64,000 nucleotides of DNA from the NCBI RefSeq assembly GCF_015277895.1, contig NZ_CP063815.1, forward strand, positions 3,203,288 to 3,267,287, read 5' to 3'. Below are positions 26,644 to 34,637 of this stretch, piece by piece. The notes beneath the pieces were generated by a model. The model saw only the letters and a program-made list of their open reading frames with translations, did not search any database and had not been told where the DNA came from. Source of the DNA: Microbacterium abyssi. GTDB taxonomy: Bacteria > Actinomycetota > Actinomycetes > Actinomycetales > Microbacteriaceae. Positions within the stretch are counted from its first letter, which is position 1. Every line of letters starts with the position of its first letter. The translations under genes were made by a program, and so were the position numbers.

Positions 26644-27429
26644 ATGGCCGACGGATACGACTCCGCTTTCCTGACCACCTCGCTTCCCCTCCCTCGATCC
26701 GCGGGCAGAACTCGCGAGCTCACCTACCCGCGGTTCTCGGTGCTGCTCGACCCCGAACGACGGCTCGCGGCCGTCACGGCCGTGAACATCGACGGCGCGC
26801 TTCTCCGAGACGTCCCGCGCACGGGCGACTGGCGCCTGGATCCGAGAGTGGATGCCGCGGAGCAGACCGGCCCTGATGTCTACAGCCGCAACGATCTCGA
26901 TCGCGGCCACCTCGTGCGACGGCGCGACCCCGGCTGGGGTGAGGCCGACGAGGCACGGGATGCCACGGAGGCGACGTTCTTCTACCCGAATGCCGCGCCT
27001 CAGGCGGCCGGGTTCAATCAGTCCAAAGAGCTCTGGCTGGGTCTCGAGGACCACGTTCTCGAGTACGCCCAGGCGACCGACCAGCGGGTGTCGGTGTTCA
27101 CGGCGCCTGTGCTGGGCGATGACGATCCGCCCTATCGCGGCATCCGCATCCCGCTCCGATTCTGGAAGGTCGCGGCCTGGCAGGGGCCGGGCGGACTCGC
27201 GGCGGCCGGGTTCATCCTCGATCAGACCGAGCTCGTCGACACTGCCGAGGGGCTGCTCGCGGCGCCGCCGCTGGGAGTGTTCCGCACGTTCCAGGTGCCG
27301 ATCGAGGAAATCGCCGGGATCAGTGGCGTGGACTTCGGGCCGCTGGCCGCGGCCGATGTGCTGAACGTGCGAGGCGCGCGTCCGGATGAGTGGCGCCCGC
27401 TGAGCGATCCTGCCGACATCACACTGTGA
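26644..27429 (+). CDS. DNA/RNA non-specific endonuclease (NUC1/EndoG family), no signal peptide
   Basis: 261 aa beta-beta-alpha metal nuclease. The catalytic DRGH motif is in NDLDRGHLVRRRDPGWG near residue 88, followed by NAAPQAAGFNQSKELWLGLEDHVL, where the Asn coordinates Mg2+. These residues match the active site of NucA/EndoG. It has no export signal, although most bacterial members are secreted, so it may act inside the cell or be released by lysis. No inhibitor gene is adjacent. CACCAT lies 6 nt before the ATG. Confidence 0.88.
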   Translation: MADGYDSAFLTTSLPLPRSAGRTRELTYPRFSVLLDPERRLAAVTAVNIDGALLRDVPRTGDWRLDPRVDAAEQTGPDVYSRNDLDRGHLVRRRDPGWGEADEARDATEATFFYPNAAPQAAGFNQSKELWLGLEDHVLEYAQATDQRVSVFTAPVLGDDDPPYRGIRIPLRFWKVAAWQGPGGLAAAGFILDQTELVDTAEGLLAAPPLGVFRTFQVPIEEIAGISGVDFGPLAAADVLNVRGARPDEWRPLSDPADITL

Positions 27430-27492
27430 CACGCCAGGCAGTTTGGGACTGTCACCATCCGTGCTGGAACCGCCCGCAGCACGTGGGAAAGG

Positions 27493-27903
27493 CTAGACGT
27501 CGGTCTGCTGCTGCGACGCGATGTGGAAGCTCTCGCCGATCACGCGTCCTCCATCGAAGATAGGTTCCTCGTCGAGCGTGGCAAGCACACGCGGGTCTTT
27601 CATCGCCGCAGCGTTGCCGCGATCGCGGGCTTCCTTCGACGGCCACTCCGTGATCGACACGACGACCGATTCGGAGTCGGAGGCGCCGGCAACGGCCGCT
27701 AATCCCCGCAACTCACCGGGAGCGTATGAGGTGCCGTCGGCATGAAAGTCGTTCTGGTCGGCCGCCGAACCTGCTTGCCAGTAGTCGGTGATCTTCGTCG
27801 CGCCGTGCTCGCGGTAGACGTCGGCCACGCGTTCCGAGAATGCCAGATAGGCGGCCTTCCGGTCGCTGAGAACGGGGACGATGGAGATGTCGGCGAACGT
27901 CAT
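27493..27903 (-). CDS. DUF1428 (YbaA-like) protein
   Basis: 136 aa. The pattern ISIVPVLSDRKAAYLAFSERVADVYREHGATKI, then VSITEWPSKEARDRGNAAAMKDPRV matches DUF1428, a dimeric ferredoxin-like alpha/beta-barrel family of unknown function. GAGGAG lies before the ATG. It is convergent with the nuclease gene; a short hairpin GTGCTG-N10-CAGCAC (27461-27482) lies between them. It lies 33 nt after dnaB on the same strand, so read-through from dnaB is likely. Confidence 0.85.
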   Translation of the reverse strand: MTFADISIVPVLSDRKAAYLAFSERVADVYREHGATKITDYWQAGSAADQNDFHADGTSYAPGELRGLAAVAGASDSESVVVSITEWPSKEARDRGNAAAMKDPRVLATLDEEPIFDGGRVIGESFHIASQQQTDV

Positions 27904-27936
27904 CGGTGGCTCCTCATGGTCGTCGCTGCTGCGACC

Positions 27937-29310
27937 TCAGTTGAAGTCCCCGCCCGGCGCCATGTCGGCGAATCGCGAGTAGTGGCCCTGGAACGCGACG
28001 TTGATGGTCGCGGTCGGGCCGTTACGGTGCTTGGCGACGATCAGGTCGGCCTCGCCGGGACGCACGTCCTTGTCGTAGACCGAGTCGCGGTGCAGCAGGA
28101 TCACCATGTCGGCATCCTGCTCGATCGATCCCGACTCGCGAAGGTCGCTGATCTGCGGCTTCTTGTCCTGTCGGGCCTCTGAACCACGGTTCAGCTGCGA
28201 CAGCGCGATGACCGGAACCTGCAGCTCCTTTGCCAGCAGCTTCAGAGCACGCGAGAACTCCGAGACCTCCTGCTGACGCGACTCGACGCGCTTGCCGCTC
28301 GTCATCAGCTGCAGGTAGTCGATCACGACCATCTTCAGTCCCGCGCGCTGCTTGAGGCGACGGCACTTCGCCCGGATCTCGACGAGCGTCATGTTCGGGC
28401 TGTCGTCGATGTACAGCGGGGCATCGTTGATGCGGCCACGGGTCGAGGCGACCGTCGTCCAGTCGCGCGGGTCGAGTGTTCCCTTGCGCATGTGCTGCAG
28501 CGGGATCGCGCCCTCGGCACTGAGCAGACGCATCGCGATCTCACTCTTGCCCATCTCGAGCGAGAAGAAGATCGCGGGCTGGTTGTGCCCGATCGCGGCG
28601 GCACGTGCGAAATCCAGAGCCAGCGTTGATTTGCCCATAGCAGGCCTCGCCGCCACGACGATCATCTGTCCGCCGTGCAGGCCGTTCGTGAGCTCGTCGA
28701 GTTCCTTGAACCCGGTCGGCACGCCGGTCATCGACCCGTCGCGGCCGCTGGCCGCCTCGATCTCCTCGACTGCGGCATCCACCGCGACGGTCAGCGGAAC
28801 GTAGTCTTCCGCTGTCTCGGTGCCGGTCACGGAGTAGATCTCGGCCTGGGCGTTGTTGACGATGTCGGTCGCGTCGCCCTGACCGTCGTAGCCGAGCTGC
28901 ACGATGCGCGTGCCGGCATCCACCAGGCGACGCAGGATCGATCGCTCCGACACGATGCCCGCGTAGTACCCCGCATTCGCCGCAGTCGGCACGATCGAGG
29001 TGAGCGTGTGCAGGTAGTCGGCGCCACCGGCCCTGCCGAGCTCGCCGGTCTTGATCAGCTCGTCGGTGACAGCCACGACGTCGGTCGGCTCGCCATGCGA
29101 GTACAGCGAGAGGATGGCCTCGAAGATGAGCTCGTGCTTGGGGATGTAGAAGTCGGCGCCCTTGAGCGTCTCGATCACGTCGGCGACGGCGTCCTTCGAC
29201 AGCAGCATGCCCCCGAGCGCGCTCTGCTCGGCGAGAAGGTCGTGCGGCGGCGTGCGCTCCGGCTTGCGCTGTCCTCCGAGACGCTCCTCCGAGATGTCGG
29301 CTATCGACAC
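27937..29310 (-). CDS. dnaB: Replicative DNA helicase DnaB
   Basis: 457 aa, the standard length without an intein. The N-terminal primase-interaction domain begins PHDLLAEQSALGGMLLS. The RecA-type motor has Walker A ARPAMGKSTLAL near residue 220, Walker B MVVIDYLQLM near 325, and ends with SQLNRGSEARQDKKPQISDLRESGSIEQDADMV, a DnaB signature. It unwinds DNA ahead of the replication fork. GTG 29310 with GGGAG upstream is the start. Its promoter lies about 130 bp upstream next to DnaA boxes. Confidence 0.96.
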   Translation of the reverse strand: MSIADISEERLGGQRKPERTPPHDLLAEQSALGGMLLSKDAVADVIETLKGADFYIPKHELIFEAILSLYSHGEPTDVVAVTDELIKTGELGRAGGADYLHTLTSIVPTAANAGYYAGIVSERSILRRLVDAGTRIVQLGYDGQGDATDIVNNAQAEIYSVTGTETAEDYVPLTVAVDAAVEEIEAASGRDGSMTGVPTGFKELDELTNGLHGGQMIVVAARPAMGKSTLALDFARAAAIGHNQPAIFFSLEMGKSEIAMRLLSAEGAIPLQHMRKGTLDPRDWTTVASTRGRINDAPLYIDDSPNMTLVEIRAKCRRLKQRAGLKMVVIDYLQLMTSGKRVESRQQEVSEFSRALKLLAKELQVPVIALSQLNRGSEARQDKKPQISDLRESGSIEQDADMVILLHRDSVYDKDVRPGEADLIVAKHRNGPTATINVAFQGHYSRFADMAPGGDFN

Positions 29311-29440
29311 TGTGCTCCCTTCGGTGCGGCTGGCAGGTGGTGCGGCAGAGGGATGCTGTGGCTTCCCCGGCTGGCGACAGCGGAGTGTTTCGCGGTCGCT
29401 GGGAGCGAACCACACACCACCGACATCTCGTCGCTCGTCC

Positions 29441-29469
29441 ACGGTATGAGCGGAGTTTTTCTCATGCAA
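29441..29469 (-). promoter_or_regulatory. Predicted dnaB promoter
   Basis: On the minus strand TTGCAT (29469-29464) and TACCGT (29446-29441) are separated by 17 bp, giving a 5' untranslated region of about 125 nt before GTG 29310. It is the best promoter-like pair in the region and directly abuts a DnaA box. Confidence 0.55.
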
Positions 29470-29476
29470 CACGGCC

Positions 29477-29485
29477 TGTGGATAA
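29477..29485 (-). promoter_or_regulatory. DnaA box 1 upstream of dnaB
   Basis: Minus-strand TTATCCACA, a perfect consensus DnaA 9-mer, ends 8 bp upstream of the proposed dnaB -35 element. Confidence 0.65.
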
Positions 29486-29533
29486 CTATGTGGAGAGTGT
29501 GCGGAGAACCTCGGAGTGTCTGTGCAGAACGGA

Positions 29534-29542
29534 TGTGGATAA
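29534..29542 (-). promoter_or_regulatory. DnaA box 2 upstream of dnaB
   Basis: A second perfect TTATCCACA on the minus strand, 57 bp from the first and in the same orientation. A weaker relative (TGTGGACGA on the plus strand) follows at 29611. Confidence 0.65.
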
Positions 29543-29864
29543 CCCTGTGACAGCAACGCACATCCGAATGTCTTAGCCAGCGTGACCTGGGATTTATATT
29601 TTCCTCAGCCTGTGGACGAGAACCTGTTTAAACGACTGATTGAAGGTTCCTTCTGATGCGGTGAGATGTGTACAACTTGGGGAGAAGTCAAGACTTGATT
29701 TTCTCGGGCGCGTCCATGACTTTCTGTCGCTCGAACGCCCTTTCCGAGCCGAGATCAGGCAGCGATCCGACGCGAACACCCTGGACAGGGTGAACGTCCG
29801 CGAGTATCGTCGGCCGCGACACGACTTGTGTCAGATGGCGTTTCCCTCAGAGGGGGAGGTGAAC
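29543..29864. other. Intergenic region between dnaB control region and a secreted-protein gene
   Basis: No gene is supported here. It is AT-richer than the surroundings near 29590-29610. It contains a 24-bp imperfect palindrome (29682-29705) built from GAGAA, TCAAG, CTTGA and TTCTC, about 160 bp before the secreted-protein gene, which may be an operator. Together with the dnaB upstream DNA the gap is about 550 bp. Confidence 0.5.
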
Positions 29865-30854
29865 GTGAGTACTACCGCATCTCGCCGGATCTCGACCGGC
29901 GTCGCATGGAGCGCGTTCGCTGTGCTCGCGTGGGCTGCCCTCACCCTCCTGACCTCCACCGGCACCGCGCACGCGGACGAGGAGACCGACGGACCACTGG
30001 ACGGGCTCACGTCTCTCGTGGGGTCGACGGTCGGCGCCGGCACAGACCTCGTCTCAGATGTCGTGACCGACACCGTCACTCCCGCAGTCGAGTACGTGGC
30101 ACCCGTCGTCACCGAGACCGTCCCCACCGCCGCCGAGCCCGTGGCGCAGAGCGTGTCCCAGACTGTCGACGCGATCCCGGTCGTCCGCGATGTGGTCCCG
30201 CCCGTCGTCGCCCCGGTTGCGGACGCGGCGACCGAGACCGCCACGGAGGTCACCGCTCCAGTGACCCAGCTGCTCAAGGACTCCCCTGTCTCACAGGTCA
30301 CCGATCCGGTTCTCGACGCGGTCTCGGACATCCACATCGTCGGCGACGTACTTGAGGACCTGTCCATCACTGATGCCGCGACCGAGATCTCCCGCACTGT
30401 CGACGCCACGGCCGGGGTACTCGGAGGCGCGGTCGAGGATGCCTTTCCTCCTGTCCTCGAGACGGTCGACCGTGCGGTGCCCTCTGGTCCGGACGCATCT
30501 GCGCCGGAAGTAGACGCGGCCGATCCGTCGCCGATGCGCGAGCCCGCCATGCCTGCGATGGACAAGACTGCCACGAGCGTGAGCGCGGGTGCCGCCACGG
30601 TTGCGGCGGTGACGGCCGCGATCTCCGAAGCGGACGCTGCCGGTGAATCCGGTGTGCCCGCACGCGCTGCGCACCTGCCGCCGGGCTCTCCCGCACCCTC
30701 GTCGTCCACCGGCCACGGCGGCCCTGTCGGCGATGCCGCCCGCCCCGGCGACACGTCCGACGATGCGCTTCGCGCCTGGAAGCACCCGCTCGGCGCGACC
30801 GATGACGTTCTTCCGTGTTCTCCGGTCTTCGAGACCGACGCTTCTCCTGACTGA
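29865..30854 (+). CDS. Secreted Val/Thr/Ala-rich protein of unknown function
   Basis: 329 aa. A signal peptide with basic start and core WSAFAVLAWAALTLLTS ends near AHA-DEE (residue 39). The mature part, to about residue 210, is an irregular repeat of valine- and proline-rich segments such as VTDTVTPAVEYVAPVVTETV. The C terminus is low-complexity, with no sortase motif or membrane anchor, so it is probably released. AGGGGGAGG before GTG 29865 decides the start. It lies 92 bp before the chaplin-like gene and may work with it in the cell envelope; that is inference. Confidence 0.7.
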   Translation: MSTTASRRISTGVAWSAFAVLAWAALTLLTSTGTAHADEETDGPLDGLTSLVGSTVGAGTDLVSDVVTDTVTPAVEYVAPVVTETVPTAAEPVAQSVSQTVDAIPVVRDVVPPVVAPVADAATETATEVTAPVTQLLKDSPVSQVTDPVLDAVSDIHIVGDVLEDLSITDAATEISRTVDATAGVLGGAVEDAFPPVLETVDRAVPSGPDASAPEVDAADPSPMREPAMPAMDKTATSVSAGAATVAAVTAAISEADAAGESGVPARAAHLPPGSPAPSSSTGHGGPVGDAARPGDTSDDALRAWKHPLGATDDVLPCSPVFETDASPD

Positions 30855-30864
30855 CCCGGGTCCG

Positions 30865-30883
30865 GTCATCCCTCGCGGATGAC
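30865..30883 (+). terminator. Short hairpin between the two secreted-protein genes
   Basis: GTCATCC (30865-30871) and GGATGAC (30877-30883) form a 7-bp stem with a 5-nt loop, 11 nt after the upstream stop codon. No T tract follows, so it may attenuate rather than end transcription. Confidence 0.35.
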
Positions 30884-30946
30884 ATACGTCCGCGTGCGCC
30901 CCGTTCGCGCGCGCTCAACCGACCCATCTCAGTCAGGAGTTGAATC

Positions 30947-32743
30947 ATGCAAACCTTCGTGAAGCGCGCCCTGTGGGGCGTCGCTATCGCCGGCGGGATC
31001 ACCCTGCTCGGCGCGACTGCCGCCAACGCGGCAGAAACCGATGGAGAGGACAGCATCCTCTCCGGAACCCAGGCGGTCGCCCCCGTTTCGGTGCCCGTCG
31101 ACGTCTCCGGCAATGCGATCTCGCTGCTCGGAACGTCGAATGCGGATGCTTCGGCGTCCGCTCCTGCCACGGCACCTGCCCCGCCTCCCGCCGCGGAGAC
31201 GAGCGGTGTGGACGGAACGGCTTCCGGAACGCAGGCGCTCGTGACCGTCGACCTCCCGGTGACGGTTCAGGACAGCGGTGTGAGCGTGCTCGGCTCCTCC
31301 GATGTCGCCGCTCCAGCCGAGGCTCCGGCGGCCAGCGAACCGGCAACGCCGACCGCACCGGCCGTCAGCACCTCCGGCACCGACTCGCTGCTCAGCGGCA
31401 CGCAGGCGCTGCTGGACGTGAACGTGCCCGTCACGGTCACGGACAACGCCGTCTCCGTGCTGGGCGAGAGCGCGGCATCCGATGACACCACAATGGGCAC
31501 CACGGCACCGGCCGACGGAACCACCGGCACGATGCCGATGACCGAGGGAACCGACGGCACCGCCAGCGGATCCCAGGTCACCGCACCTGTCACGGCGCCG
31601 GTGAACGCCACCGGCAACGCGATCAGCGTGCTCGGCGAGAGCGCCGCATCCAGCGACGCAACCGCAAGCACCATGCCGGCTGACGGAACCACCAGTGCCA
31701 TGCCCACCACCGACGGAACCGACGGCACCGCCAACGGAACCCAGGTCACCGCACCTGTCACCGCACCAGTGAACGCCACCGGCAACGCGATCAGCGTGCT
31801 CGGCGAAAGCGCCGCATCCAGCGACGCAAGCGCAAGCACCATGCCGGCTGACGGAACCACCAGTGCCATGCCCACCACCGACGGAACCGACGGCACCGCC
31901 AACGGAACCCAGGTCACCGCACCCGTCACCGCACCAGTGAACGCCACCGGCAACGCGATCAGCGTGCTCGGCGAAAGCGCCGCATCCAGCGACGCAACCG
32001 CAAGCACCATGCCGGCTGACGGAACCACCAGTGCCATGCCCACCACCGACGGAACCGACGGCACCGCCAACGGAACCCAGGTCACCGCACCTGTAACGGC
32101 GCCGGTGAACGCCACCGGCAACGCGATCAGCGTGCTGGGTGAGAGCGCGGCATCCGGTGACACCACAATGGGCACGACGCCACCGGCCGACGGGACCACC
32201 GGCACCATGCCCATGACCGACGGCACCGACAGCACCGCCAGCGGAACCCAGGTCACCGCACCGGTGACGGCACCCGTCACGGTCGGCGGCAATGCGATCA
32301 GTCTGGTCGGTGAAAGCGCCGTCACGGGCGGTGGCGCCGGTGCTCCGGTGTCCACGCCGTCCACTGGTGACGACACGGTCACGTCGGGGCTGGATTCGCT
32401 CCTGGGCGGCTCGCAGATCGCTGCTCCGATCAGCATCCCGCTGGACGTCGGCGGCAATGCGATCGGCGTGATCGGCGACAGCACCGTGATCGACCCCGGC
32501 ACCGACCCGGGAACCGACCCCGGTACAGACCCGGGAACCGACCCCGGCACTGACCCCGGAGAAGCTCCGGGAACCGACTCCGACGCCACCCCCGTCCCCA
32601 GCGGACAGGGCGGAAACGTCGTGGAGGCAGGCGGCGGCATGCTCGCCAAGACCGGAGCGGACATCCCAGTCGCTCCGGTACTGTTCGCCACGATGCTGCT
32701 GCTCATCGGCGCCGGACTGCTGCGACGTCGCGTCACCGGCTGA
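30947..32743 (+). CDS. Sortase-anchored surface protein with nine chaplin-like repeats
   Basis: 598 aa. A signal peptide ends near ANAAE (residue 28). Nine copies of a motif of about 28 residues follow, pattern S/G-G-T-Q-x-x-A-P-V-x-x-P-V-x-x-x-G-N-A-I-S-V-L-G, separated by Thr/Ala/Met-rich linkers. This pattern resembles the chaplin (DUF320) domain of Streptomyces, although the paired cysteines are absent. A (PGTD)n stretch follows, then the sorting signal LAKTG, a hydrophobic helix and RRRVTG, so it is probably sortase-linked to peptidoglycan. Repeats 4-7 are nearly identical. AGGAG precedes the ATG. A surface amyloid-like or hydrophobic coat role is inference from chaplins. Confidence 0.8.
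   Translation: MQTFVKRALWGVAIAGGITLLGATAANAAETDGEDSILSGTQAVAPVSVPVDVSGNAISLLGTSNADASASAPATAPAPPPAAETSGVDGTASGTQALVTVDLPVTVQDSGVSVLGSSDVAAPAEAPAASEPATPTAPAVSTSGTDSLLSGTQALLDVNVPVTVTDNAVSVLGESAASDDTTMGTTAPADGTTGTMPMTEGTDGTASGSQVTAPVTAPVNATGNAISVLGESAASSDATASTMPADGTTSAMPTTDGTDGTANGTQVTAPVTAPVNATGNAISVLGESAASSDASASTMPADGTTSAMPTTDGTDGTANGTQVTAPVTAPVNATGNAISVLGESAASSDATASTMPADGTTSAMPTTDGTDGTANGTQVTAPVTAPVNATGNAISVLGESAASGDTTMGTTPPADGTTGTMPMTDGTDSTASGTQVTAPVTAPVTVGGNAISLVGESAVTGGGAGAPVSTPSTGDDTVTSGLDSLLGGSQIAAPISIPLDVGGNAIGVIGDSTVIDPGTDPGTDPGTDPGTDPGTDPGEAPGTDSDATPVPSGQGGNVVEAGGGMLAKTGADIPVAPVLFATMLLLIGAGLLRRRVTG
31550..32140 (+). repeat. 168-bp tandem repeats inside the chaplin-like gene
   Basis: Four successive units with period 168 bp (56 codons) are almost identical; the marker GAACGCCACCGGCAACGCG starts at 31603, 31771, 31939 and 32107. 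The period is a multiple of three, so unit number can change without frameshift. Confidence 0.9.
32491..32579 (+). repeat. Short tandem repeat coding (Pro-Gly-Thr-Asp)n
   Basis: About six 12-bp units of the type GACCCGGGAACC encode a P-G-T-D spacer before the wall-anchor region. It probably bridges the peptidoglycan layer. Confidence 0.85.
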
Positions 32744-32801
32744 TCCCCATCACCGGCTGATGACGGTCCGATCCCAGCGGACTGACGTCGCGCACAGAAA
32801 A

Positions 32802-32841
32802 GGCGGATGCCCCGAGATCCGTAGATCTCGGGGCATCCGCC
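32802..32841. terminator. Strong bidirectional terminator
   Basis: A perfect 18-bp inverted repeat (GGCGGATGCCCCGAGATC with its complement at 32824-32841) with a 4-nt loop lies between the convergent chaplin-like and rplI genes. On the minus strand it is followed by TTTTCTG, so it fits an intrinsic terminator for the rpsF-rplI operon. Confidence 0.9.
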
Positions 32842-32854
32842 CTGCCGTGCAGCC

Positions 32855-33307
32855 TTACTTGGCGGCGACGACCTGAAGGGTGATGACGGCGACGACGTCC
32901 TCGTGCAGACGCACGGTCGCCTCGTGGTCACCGGTCGACTTGATCGGCGAGGTGATGGTCACCTTGCGCTTGTCGATGGCGCCCAGACCCGACGCCTCGA
33001 CGGCGTCTGCGACGTGCTCGGTCTTGACCGAGCCGAACAGACGTCCGCCGGTGCCGGCCTTGACCGTCAGACGGACCTTCTGGGCCTCGATCTTGTCCTT
33101 GAGAGCCACTGCCTCTTCGCGATCGTGGATGGCGCGTGCCTTGCGGGCGGCCTGGATCGACTCGACCTGCTTGGCGCCACCACGGGTCCACGCCGTGGCG
33201 TAGCCCTGGGGGATGAGGTAGTTGCGGGCGTACCCGTTCTTGACCTCGACAACATCACCGGCGCTTCCGAGCCCGGCAACTTCGTTCGTGAGAATCAGCT
33301 TTGCCAT
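32855..33307 (-). CDS. rplI: 50S ribosomal protein L9
   Basis: 150 aa, the normal two-domain length. The N-terminal domain has the L9 signature [26 protein letters not shown], followed by a long helix and a C-terminal domain. It binds 23S rRNA at the base of the L1 stalk. Last gene of the rpsF-ssb-rpsR-rplI operon, 11 nt after rpsR. Confidence 0.98.
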   Translation of the reverse strand: MAKLILTNEVAGLGSAGDVVEVKNGYARNYLIPQGYATAWTRGGAKQVESIQAARKARAIHDREEAVALKDKIEAQKVRLTVKAGTGGRLFGSVKTEHVADAVEASGLGAIDKRKVTITSPIKSTGDHEATVRLHEDVVAVITLQVVAAK

Positions 33308-33318
33308 GTCGGTACCCC

Positions 33319-33573
33319 TTAGCGGCCAGCGCCGGCGTAGGGCAGGAGAGCCATCTCGCGCGCGTTCTTGATCGCCTTGGCGATCAGACGCTGCTCCTGC
33401 ACCGAGACTCCGGTGATACGACGGGCGCGGATCTTCCCACGCTCCGAGATGAACTTGCGAAGCGTTGCGACGTCCTTGTAGTCAATGACGCCGACCCGGA
33501 TCGACTTCGCGGGAGCGGTGGGCTTGCCACCCTTCCGCGGCTTGCGGCGATCGCCGCTCGACTTTCCAGCCAT
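33319..33573 (-). CDS. rpsR: 30S ribosomal protein S18
   Basis: 84 aa. Conserved S18 core [26 protein letters not shown] and C-terminal [18 protein letters not shown]. It pairs with S6 on the 30S platform. A basic, Gly/Lys-rich N-terminal extension is present, as in other actinobacteria. No CXXC zinc motif is seen, so it is the zinc-independent form. Confidence 0.98.
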   Translation of the reverse strand: MAGKSSGDRRKPRKGGKPTAPAKSIRVGVIDYKDVATLRKFISERGKIRARRITGVSVQEQRLIAKAIKNAREMALLPYAGAGR

Positions 33574-33603
33574 GGTTGTTCCTTATTGATGATCGGATGC
33601 CGA

Positions 33604-33625
33604 CCCTTCGACAAGCTCAGGGACC
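33604..33625. repeat. Short REP-like element between ssb and rpsR
   Basis: CCCTTCGACAAGCTCAGGGA lies in the ssb-rpsR gap. The inverted complement, C-C-C-T-G-A-G-C-T-T-G-T-C-G-A-A-G, is a motif seen repeatedly in intergenic DNA of many bacteria. Only one copy is present in this window. Confidence 0.5.
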
Positions 33626-33640
33626 GGATCCAAGTTGTGA

Positions 33641-34144
33641 TTAGAAGGGGGTGTCGTCGCCGAAGCTGCCCGGAGTGCTCCAGGCATCGGCGCTGGTCGA
33701 AGAACCGGGCGTGGACCACGGCTCCTCCGACACCTGCTGCTGCTGAGCCGGACGCTGTCCGCCGCCACCTGCGCCGCCGGAAGCGGCGCGCGTGACCTGA
33801 GCGGTCGCGTAGCGCAGCGACGGGCCGATCTCGTCGACCTCGAGCTCGATGGCCGTGCGGTTGTTGCCCTCACGGTCCTGGTAGGAGCGCTGACGCAGGC
33901 GGCCCTGCGCGATGACGCGCATGCCCTTGGTCAGCGAACCCGCCACGTGCTCGGCGAACTCGCGCCACACGGACGCGCGGAGGAACAGCGCTTCGCCGTC
34001 CTTCCACTCGTTCGCCTGACGATCGAAGGTCCGCGGCGTCGATGCGATGGTGAAGTTCGCCACCGGCAGCCCGTTCTGCGTGTAGCGCAGCTCGGGGTCG
34101 GCCGTGAGGTTTCCCACCACGGTGATGACGGTTTCGCCGGCCAT
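33641..34144 (-). CDS. ssb: Single-stranded DNA-binding protein
   Basis: 167 aa. The OB-fold begins [22 protein letters not shown] and includes [19 protein letters not shown]. The disordered Gly/Gln/Pro-rich linker ends with the acidic tip GDDTPF, the docking peptide for replication and repair partners. It coats single-stranded DNA during replication. Located between rpsF and rpsR, the usual place. Confidence 0.97.
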   Translation of the reverse strand: MAGETVITVVGNLTADPELRYTQNGLPVANFTIASTPRTFDRQANEWKDGEALFLRASVWREFAEHVAGSLTKGMRVIAQGRLRQRSYQDREGNNRTAIELEVDEIGPSLRYATAQVTRAASGGAGGGGQRPAQQQQVSEEPWSTPGSSTSADAWSTPGSFGDDTPF

Positions 34145-34149
34145 CAGAC

Positions 34150-34518
34150 TCAGGCCTTCGCAGCCTTGGCAGCCTTGCGGGCAGCCTTCTCTTCGGAGCG
34201 CTTGGCCTCAGACGCGATCATGGCCTGTGCCTCTTCGGCGCGGAGGACCTTGGTGCGCATGATCTGCTCGTTCAGCTTGAGCTGACGGTCGAGCTCCTGC
34301 GTGGCCTCGCTGGTAGCGGTGAAGTTGACGACGGCGTAGATGCCCTCGTTCTTCTTCTGGATCTCGTATGCGAGCCGGCGCTTGCCCCAGACATCGACGT
34401 TGTCCACTGAACCGCCATCGTTGGTGATGACCTTCAGGAACTTGTCGAGCGTGGGCGCAACCTGGCGCTCGTCGACCTCAGGGTTCAGAATGACCATGAG
34501 TTCGTACTGGTGCGTCAC
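34150..34518 (-). CDS. rpsF: 30S ribosomal protein S6
   Basis: 122 aa. The start [25 protein letters not shown] and the later [26 protein letters not shown] are diagnostic for S6. A 20-residue Ala/Lys-rich tail is typical of actinobacteria. GTG 34518 has AAGGAGGTG upstream. First gene of the operon; a hairpin leader at 34545-34567 precedes it. Confidence 0.98.
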   Translation of the reverse strand: MTHQYELMVILNPEVDERQVAPTLDKFLKVITNDGGSVDNVDVWGKRRLAYEIQKKNEGIYAVVNFTATSEATQELDRQLKLNEQIMRTKVLRAEEAQAMIASEAKRSEEKAARKAAKAAKA

Positions 34519-34544
34519 TTACCCACCTCCTTCGGACTTGAACG

Positions 34545-34567
34545 GCTTCCGGGACTTTCCCGGAAGC
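34545..34567 (-). promoter_or_regulatory. Leader hairpin before rpsF
   Basis: Minus-strand RNA would form a 10-bp stem, GCUUCCGGGA with UCCCGGAAGC, and a 3-nt loop, 27 nt upstream of the rpsF start codon and before its Shine-Dalgarno sequence. It could be the S6:S18 autoregulatory leader known from rpsF operons. The expected CCG element in a side loop is not clear, so this is tentative. Confidence 0.4.
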
Positions 34568-34637
34568 AGGAGGGTGTGTGCACGTGCCCGCCCATGGACC
34601 GCAGAATGCGGACCGGAGAGCAGACAACCACAGCAGT

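Noticed and set aside
29465..29620. Origin of replication
   Set aside because: Only two perfect DnaA boxes and no dnaA/dnaN neighbours or long AT-rich unwinding element; the origin is expected next to rpmH beyond 64000.
31550..32140. CRISPR or mobile repeat
   Set aside because: The repeats are in frame with the surrounding protein and encode a recognisable domain.
31267..32931. A 554-codon open frame antisense to the chaplin-like gene
   Set aside because: It mirrors the repeat structure and codon bias of the plus-strand gene, runs through the terminator into rplI, and has no ribosome-binding site or recognisable protein.
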